Source: Acanthosoma haemorrhoidale
Lineage: Eukaryota; Arthropoda; Insecta; Hemiptera; Acanthosomatidae
Assembly: GCA_930367205.1 (NCBI GenBank)
Contig: OV884009.1
Coordinates: 93,765,189 to 93,829,188, forward strand
Direction of reading: 5' to 3'
Length of the DNA: 64,000 nucleotides
Below the pieces are notes generated by a model. The model was not told the origin of the DNA and searched no databases. It saw only the letters and a list, made by a program, of their open reading frames with translations. The position numbers and the translations under genes were made by a program. Below are positions 57,241 to 64,000 of the stretch, one piece after another (within the stretch, counting starts at the first letter, position 1; each line of letters opens with the position of its first letter).

Positions 57241-59579
57241 CAGTAAATCAGATTTTTTACCTGTGTTTAGTTCAGATCTTAATCTGATGTTGATTGAGAG
57301 TCTGAGGGTGAAGTAAGTTTGCGTGAGAGAAATCCGAAAGTAGAATTCAATCAAAGTTCCTTGAGAACTTGACGTTGTCGGTTTTCCTTCTATTAACGAT
57401 TTTCAAACAATAACAACAAGATAATACTTGACAATTGGAAAATATTCAATTGTAATGTCTTTGATTACATAACGGCCATTTGAGAAACCATTCTACGCAA
57501 TAAATTTAAATTGTGAACATTTTATGGACGCCAAACCTCTCTCGGTTGGATGTATTGTGACAGAGCGTACTTGGCATGTCTTTAAGCATCTAAGCATCTG
57601 CTTGTCATGTTGAAACATTTAACAAGTATGTATTTGGAAACTCACACGGCCCACTCCTGGATTACACGTTGGCAGTATTTCTTCACTTCATAATATACCT
57701 AACAAAATACTTGGTGTTCATTTTAAAAAAATAAAATCTTTTATGAAATAACGAGAAAAAAATCATTAGAAGGTACATCAATCACAATAGAGTAATGCAT
57801 CCCACAATTAAGGGTTGCGAAAACAAATTTACCGGCACTTTAATAAATTTCTATAATAATAGCCCACTAGATCCCTAACAAATTATACAAATTATTAATC
57901 AACAGGACGAGATATTTAATTTTATACAATACTTAATAAGACACGCAAATAATATAATTAATTATTAATTTTAACCTTTATTATTTTCCATAAGATTGTT
58001 TTTATATTTGTAAAATCTGGGGTATTGAGTAAAACTTTCCAATTATCATTCCTCTGTATGAAATTTAGGTTGCAAAACAAATAATGTGAGTACAGTTTTG
58101 ATGACACTAAAGTTGCGAACACGATTTTTATTACTTTTTGGGATTATAATTCACTTAAGCACCAACACATTAATAAACAGGGCATCGAGATTTCTAATAT
58201 GATACCGTACCTATATTTACAGAAGTTATTTTGTTCCAATACCAACAAATTAATCAATTAATGACACCTAATCATGTTTTATATTCGTTTCACGTTTTTC
58301 TTATATATAAAGGTAGAATTTAATATTTATAGCTTGAACTGGGGACTCACTATGAGTAGCAAAAACAGGCAAACAGGCACCCGCCTAAAAACATAAATGT
58401 TTCCGATTAAAATAAAACAAAAAAATTCAATGAAACTAAAAAAAAAAATGTTGAGGCTACTGAACCTTGAAACAGGTAATACTACTCTACTGTTTAGGTG
58501 AAATGTGAATTTCAAATATGCTGACTAAAGGGTTGATGAGTGAATAATATTAATTGAAAGGGCTGGGAGGTTTAGCCCTGTTAGTTTATAAGAGGTGGCT
58601 TAAGGGGTAGTTATAATGTGCTAGGGGTTGCGGAATGTGAGCTTCCTCGCCTGGCCCATATTGGACATACTGGCAGCCGGTCCTTGGTCTTGTTATCTCC
58701 CATGCAACCCCCTCATCCCCCTCTTTGCACTATGTCTATATTAACATTTTTGGTGGAAACTAGCCAGTTGATACTCCATCGTGTTCCATTTTGTCTAATC
58801 GTGCGTGTAGCAATGTATTTCAGGTCGGTAAGTATTCATAATTCATCTCCGTTACGTTTGCGAAAACGGTATTATTGACAGTATTAATGAATCATTCTAT
58901 TCTACTGCAGCTAATATATTATTAACGAGGTCGTCGTGATATTCAATCACATACTATACTTATTATGATGTGGTAAATTATTTATTTTTTAATTGATTAA
59001 TTATTGACTCTTCATTATTTCTCTTAAGGCCGATTTTTTTTAGTATCGTTGGGGCATCAAACCGAACTACTATAAAAAATGGTTAAGATAGGTTCCAAAT
59101 AAAAATAATGGTTCAGATAAAGTTGTAAACAAGATGTTACTGACTTGTCGTGATTATGGTTTGAAATAAACAGCTCAAATTGCATATTGTTAATAAGAAT
59201 TTGAGATTTTTTTTTTTTGCTCTACTCAAAATGCTAGAATTTTTAAAAATATTAATCGATTACACTTATCATGTTTTTATAGAGGTGGCTATATTGGTCA
59301 TGTCTTTACTGACCTTTATGTAAGATATCATGTCTTTAGGTTGAACAGGGGACTAACGACTGGTTCCCATGGCGTGTGGCGTGGCAAACCTCGAGTGTCC
59401 CCCTTCTCGTCAATAAACGTCTACGTCTTAGCCAGACGTTCCTTCTTCATTTCAATTGTTTTTGTTGTTCTAAATGAATGAAGTTTATTACCACTCTGAC
59501 TTGTATAATGTATAACACAAATTACATATTGATAATAAATATAGATCTAAATAAATAAATGAAATGTCAGTTCCTAGGG
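57241..59579. other. nothing recognised
   Basis: AT-rich. The 86-codon plus frame at 58618-58878 lies in a small GC-richer patch (58560-58730) but shows no family and has no clear splice sites. Confidence 0.45.
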
Positions 59580-60275
59580 TATGGAGGCAAATAAAAGAGA
59601 AAAAAAAACTCTAACGATATTATTTGTATTCAAAACAACTTCCGTTAGCTTCAATACATTACTCCTAACCCCCAACAAGGTTTTTTTATCTCTTGTTCAA
59701 AGAAACTTTTTGACTTTGAATCAATAAATTCGAGAAATGAAAATGTTATCTCGTTTTCATTTTGGAATATTTGGGTTTTTAAAAATGCATCAAACGATCT
59801 GAAAAAATGATAGTTGGCTACAAGTCAGGTGAATATGGTGGATGTAGTATCACGTAAAGTTAATTGACAAACATTTCAACAAAGTTTGTGGTGATCAGTC
59901 AGATCACGTGGCGCTGGTCCATTTTATTTATTTTCTAAATAGCACGAAGGTGTCGTATAACAGAAGTATGGCTGACGTACTTAAACGTATAAAACACTTT
60001 AGTTTTGAAAGTTCATCTGTTTGATGTGGATTGACCTCCACTAAAGCCTTTAATTCTTCATCATCGAGCTTTGTTTCTGCCCTTCCACGAGATTCATTCT
60101 CGAGCCTTGTATTGCCGGATTGAAACCTAGAGAGCCACCGATACATAGTTCTTCCATTCACTGAACAATTACCAAAAGCTACATTGATGTTTCGAAAGGC
60201 TTCCGAAGGATAATGTCCAAGTTTAAATTCATATAAGAATATTACGAGTTATAATTGCTCAAAGTCCATTGATTG
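59580..60275 (-). pseudogene. mariner-type transposase remnant with large internal deletion
   Basis: On the minus strand, 60271-59928 carries the N-terminal DNA-binding part. It starts at MDFEQL, then EFKLGHYPSEAFRNINVAFG, NGRTMYRWLSRFQSGN and ETKLDDEELKALVEVNPHQT. The middle is deleted. It resumes near 59850 with LHPPYSPDL, the third catalytic aspartate block, and then FLKTQIFQNENE. Stops and frameshifts are many. This is a different mariner lineage from the copy at 16.3 kb, judging by the N-terminal text. Confidence 0.75.
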
Positions 60276-61639
60276 TAAAAAAGTACACATTACGAACATT
60301 TCACAATAAACTGAAACGTGAAGCATGAAAATGAAATAGAAATGTCTACAGATTTATTCAATGCCCATTGTGTTAATGTTTCTAAACAAGAGATGTATTT
60401 TTACTTTAATGATTTCATCAAAATAAAGAAATTTAACATTTCATCCCTTACAACCCAATAGATTTGTAAGCATTATATTATAAACATTATTTTTGTTTTG
60501 CTCTGATGCTTGCAGACATTTTTTTATGGTTTTGTCAACTCATTTTTGTCAAAACGGTTTTCAATATAGGCGTTATGCCTCAAAAAGGCTACTGCATTCT
60601 ACTGCGCGATTACTTTGTCCCCAAATTGAGTTCGTGTCCTGAACTAGAAAGCTGAAATCAGTAAAATATTGGGGGTCTGAGTCGTTTTGTGAGAAAATTT
60701 AATTAGACCCATTACAAGCAAAAATTATAATAAAAGGGTAGGTAAGTCAAGTTGGTGGAACACATCAAACTATCAGTATTAAAAATGAGTCGACAAAACA
60801 CATAAAAAGGTACTCGGAAATCTTTAAGCTAGTTACCTTTGATTTGTGTTTCAACTCCGTTCAATGAACTTCCGAACTGCAGTGCACAAGAGGTGGGAGT
60901 GCCTAGAGACTGGATACAGCGAGATTTTGCTTCGTTTACCACAATTTTTGCTTGATGGAGGCCCTAAAATAACACCGCTTTAGCATTTCGCTCTAAAATA
61001 GCAATCATGGGACAAAATATTCTCAGCGCTCCAATGTTCAAACGTGGCACTGTACCCTTGCACGTTATATTGTATTTATTCTTTTTAAAAAAATATCACA
61101 TTACAATGTTTTTGACCAATGTTTGACAATTCGTAGCTATTATTATTATTACAGTGAATGACATCAATGAAATAGGAGTTTAGCTGAGAAAAAGCTTACA
61201 CGCCGATAATATCATAATTTTCAAAGTTATCGCTAAAACCGACAACTTAGTAAATTAATGTAGCTTATCGGTTTCACTAAGTTATAGTTTAAATAAATTT
61301 TCATACGTTGGAATGTTGCATAGTTTGCGAGGAAATGTAAAACCTTGAAGAACCAAGCGTCTTTATTCAGGAACTGTAAAAGGCATTCTTTGTCACAATA
61401 TTCTTTTTTTAGGATTTTAACTGTTATTCAACAGGATGTTGCATTGTGACTTGAATGAGATCATTGTTTGACCTAAAAGGTAGATTGTAGACAGATGAGA
61501 ATTGTATTTGAAAAAAATATATACAATGACAGTACAGTGTAACAAAACAAAGGCCACAGTTACAAATAAACTTTATCCTCGGCAGTCGATTTTTTTAATA
61601 GATTGGGTAAATTGTATTTTTTTTCTTCAAATACCAACT
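60276..61639. other. nothing recognised
   Basis: Mostly AT-rich. I see no exon, transposon end or RNA gene that I can support. Confidence 0.45.
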
Positions 61640-62345
61640 TTCGGATTGGAAGGGGTTACGGAACCCCCAAATTGGGGAGGCATAATGTTTTCGTCCCATA
61701 TAATATTACCGGTTTAACGGCTGTGTTGTAGTGTCTTATTATGTATTAGTTTATTATAAAATGTAGGTATTACAGCGTGATTTCATTCGTATTTAGTTAG
61801 TGTATGTTCATTTTTACCGAAAGAGATTTTTGGGCATTTCTAGGTCTAGTAGAGGTCGTGTGTTAGCGGTTTTCAGATTCGGTTGGGATAACCCATCCCT
61901 AGAGAGCCCTAGAGGATTTTTCGTACCACAACCCAGTTCATGTTCAGATCGCCTAGGGATTAGGTCAGGTAGAAACTGGGCGCGACTTGCTCGTAATCAC
62001 TCACCTGACCTCCGAGGTCAGGGGACTTAGTCTGCTGTAGGGCTTGACTATGAAGACTCACTCATAATAATATGCTGGTGATAGGCTTCAATCAGCTGCC
62101 TTTACACCTCGAGGACTCCGCTTCCTCCTTCGCACGCGAGGGAGGTGACAACCATGTGGACTTGGGAGGTCTCTGGTCTGTTTGTAAATACTGTATGAAG
62201 GAACGAGTGAATGAAGAATTGTCACTCATTCAAGAATTGCCATGAAGAAAATATGGTATGAATGAGATCATTTATCACAATTAATTATTGCCCAATGAGG
62301 CAGATTGGAATTTTATCATAATAAAGTTGTTGTTATTGTTATTAT
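61640..62345 (+). mobile_element. possible LINE 3' end with TTA-rich tail
   Basis: A stretch richer in GC (61830-62170) ends in CATAATAAAGTTGTTGTTAT and a run of TTATTATTA at 62330-62350, like the tail of an I- or R1-type LINE. The 76-codon frame 61800-62030 is not recognised as RT. No target duplication was found. Confidence 0.35.
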
Positions 62346-62833
62346 TATCATACACCTAGTCGTCGAGATGTCCCCTGTAAGCGTTTTAAGTAGTTCTATC
62401 ACACATTCAACATACAAACAAATCTGCTTCCATTCTGGTTACGTTACGGTATACGGCTTTGATTTTTGCAGTAATTAAGACTAGAGTCGTTTTGTTTTAT
62501 TTATACAGTCCACTTTTCCACAGCACACCTGTGCTCACCAAATATTTCCCATTTATGGGATTGAGCTGTTTTGCGTTTCATGATTTGTTGTGTTTTATTT
62601 GTTAATGTCTTAATTGTCGTCTGTTTATGTTTCAAATGCTTTTAGTTGGCGTACATGTTAATAGAGGATCTTTCTATTTGTTAAATAAATACCCGGCATT
62701 ACTGGAAGGTCTAAATTTCTTTTGTAGCAGGTATGCGTACATCTCAAGCTGAGTATAACTTCTCTCACCCGTACCTGGGAGGGGGGGGGGGTCCAGGCCG
62801 GATGATATTTTAGAGCGGCATTTTAAAATATTT

Positions 62834-63118
62834 TTGTCTAAATATTATAATAATTTTGTAATCAATAGAATCAATGATTATAATAAGTACGTAACTACAA
62901 AAATGAGTGCTGGCCCCGGCCTAGTCTTTGAAAAAAGAAAACAGCCACGCCGTAAACATGGGATTGGTGATGGAAAAATGCGCCTGGGAGCGAAATTGAA
63001 ATCTAGCCATTCATTTCACAGAAAAACGACATATGACATAAATTTTGGCACTGTCATTCAAGACAATTTGTTCAAAGAAAAGAAATATTTTTTTTTATTG
63101 ACGTTCAGTAATTGTTAA
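62834..63118 (+). CDS. unrecognised 94-codon ORF
   Basis: An open frame with a basic centre (SAGPGLVFEKRKQPRRKHG) and an AT-rich start and end. I do not recognise it, and there is no supporting splice site, domain or repeat. It follows a run of about ten G at 62784-62793. It may be chance, or the relic of a transposon. Confidence 0.15.
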   Translation: MSKYYNNFVINRINDYNKYVTTKMSAGPGLVFEKRKQPRRKHGIGDGKMRLGAKLKSSHSFHRKTTYDINFGTVIQDNLFKEKKYFFLLTFSNC

Positions 63119-63961
63119 TAACCAATCTTTATTTCGATTGACTTAGAAAGGAAGGCAAATAAGGCACCAAAAGCTTTAAGTACGCCACCGGTAGTTAATT
63201 TAGTTTACTATTGTCCGGTTATCTGTCGGTCTGCCAATAATGACGCAAGTGATTCATATTCTGGAATCTGGAATGCCATCAGGGTAAAGTGGGCCAGTAA
63301 AAACCAACTCGTGTGAAAACAATTGATAAGAACGTTAAAATATTCCCTGTTTTAGGCCAAAGAAGCCGATGCATAATAAATTCACCACTGAATGTACGAT
63401 GGATATTTTTAAATATTCCTCAACTCCTTAGTCTTTCGATTTATATGTTTTAGTTTATTCTTTGATTATGAACTATAAGATATTTTTTGAATCCTGAATA
63501 AGAATTAACGAATTGAAACAACAATGGTGGGAGAGAGAGAGAGAGTTGTTGCCAGACGCCACAGCGCCTCTAAACGTTTTATGTAAAGATGATCAATCTT
63601 TATTTGAAGACAATCTGCCCTATAGACAATAAGTAATCGTGATTATAGATCGAATTCATACCGTATTCACAATATTCATTCATAGAGGCGTATGCGCATA
63701 GCACAGAGATCCCCTAATTCGCCCGCAGTCACTCCCGGCTATGTAACTGGTTTTTATAGGCTTTGTTTGTTCTTATAGAACAATATGTAAGAGAAATTGT
63801 CGTGTAATAAATATTTGCATAAGGCAATATGTACTATTGTTCTTATGTCCATTTGTGAACATATCGTTTCAATCTTGTTTGTAGTCTATATTTATGTGAT
63901 TGTTTACTATATATAAGTTGTTGTGTAACAGTCGTTTGAGTGAGTCGATGTGAGTGTTTTT
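63119..63961. other. intergenic, probably includes the 5' end of a mariner element
   Basis: A GA microsatellite (GAGAGAGAGAGAG, 63532-63544) is present. CTATATATAAG at 63908 could serve as a TATA box for the transposase that starts at 63962. No terminal repeat could be identified because the other end is outside the window. Confidence 0.35.
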
Positions 63962-64000
63962 ATGAAAATGGACAAAATCGAGTATCGAGCTGTAATTAAA
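63962..64000 (+). CDS. mariner-type transposase start, cut by window end
   Basis: The frame opens MKMDKIEYRAVIK and runs off the window. MDKIEYRAVIK is, as I recall, the conserved N-terminus of one insect mariner transposase lineage, where the first helix of the DNA-binding domain begins. The start could be either ATG (63962 or 63968). Whether the copy is intact cannot be seen. Confidence 0.6.
   Translation, partial: MKMDKIEYRAVIK

Overview
This window is nuclear DNA of an arthropod, most likely an insect. It is strongly AT-rich, its genes are split by GT-AG introns, and a large share is old, nested transposon sequence. The mix (mariner, Tc1-like, hAT, Ty3-type, copia-type, I-type and Jockey-type LINEs, tRNA-like SINEs) would suit a hemipteran, but nothing here fixes the species. 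There is no operon, CRISPR array or bacterial feature.

Host genes. One gene is clear: a farnesyl diphosphate synthase on the minus strand, 51442 down to 37227. It can be rebuilt as eight coding exons that join in phase into a protein of about 357 residues with both aspartate-rich motifs. A second minus-strand gene, which I do not recognise, is supported by three phase-compatible exons (12192-12241, 10825-10901, 8529-8629). A fourth possible exon lies at 15718-15816. Both genes have introns filled with repeats.

Layout. 1-890: 3' end of a Ty3-type element with its LTR, then a hAT remnant. 4555-5138: GC-rich, hairpin-rich insertion flanked by a 16-bp direct repeat. 5600-7310: copia-type remnant. 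8.5-15.8 kb: the unrecognised gene. 16.3-20.5 kb: mariner remnant, then a 5'-truncated I-type LINE between two 617-bp direct repeats. 24-24.8 kb: two decayed repeat ORFs. 25.5-29.4 kb: two Ty3-type gag regions joined through a minisatellite, then a deleted element with an LTR. 29.6-32.6 kb: Jockey-type LINE (minus) carrying a solo LTR. 32.6-34.0 kb: another Ty3-type remnant (minus). 37.2-51.4 kb: the FPP synthase gene. 53.2-56.3 kb: a mosaic of exact duplications beside a decayed repeat ORF split by another solo LTR. 48.5 and 56.6 kb: two diverged copies of a TATA-bearing, LTR-like element. 59.6-60.3 kb and the last 39 bases: mariner sequences.

I found no convincing new defence or enzymatic system. 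The points most worth a second look are the 617-bp repeats that abut the LINE exactly, the duplication mosaic at 53-55 kb, the structured GC-rich insertion at 4.6-5.1 kb, and the unrecognised spliced gene.
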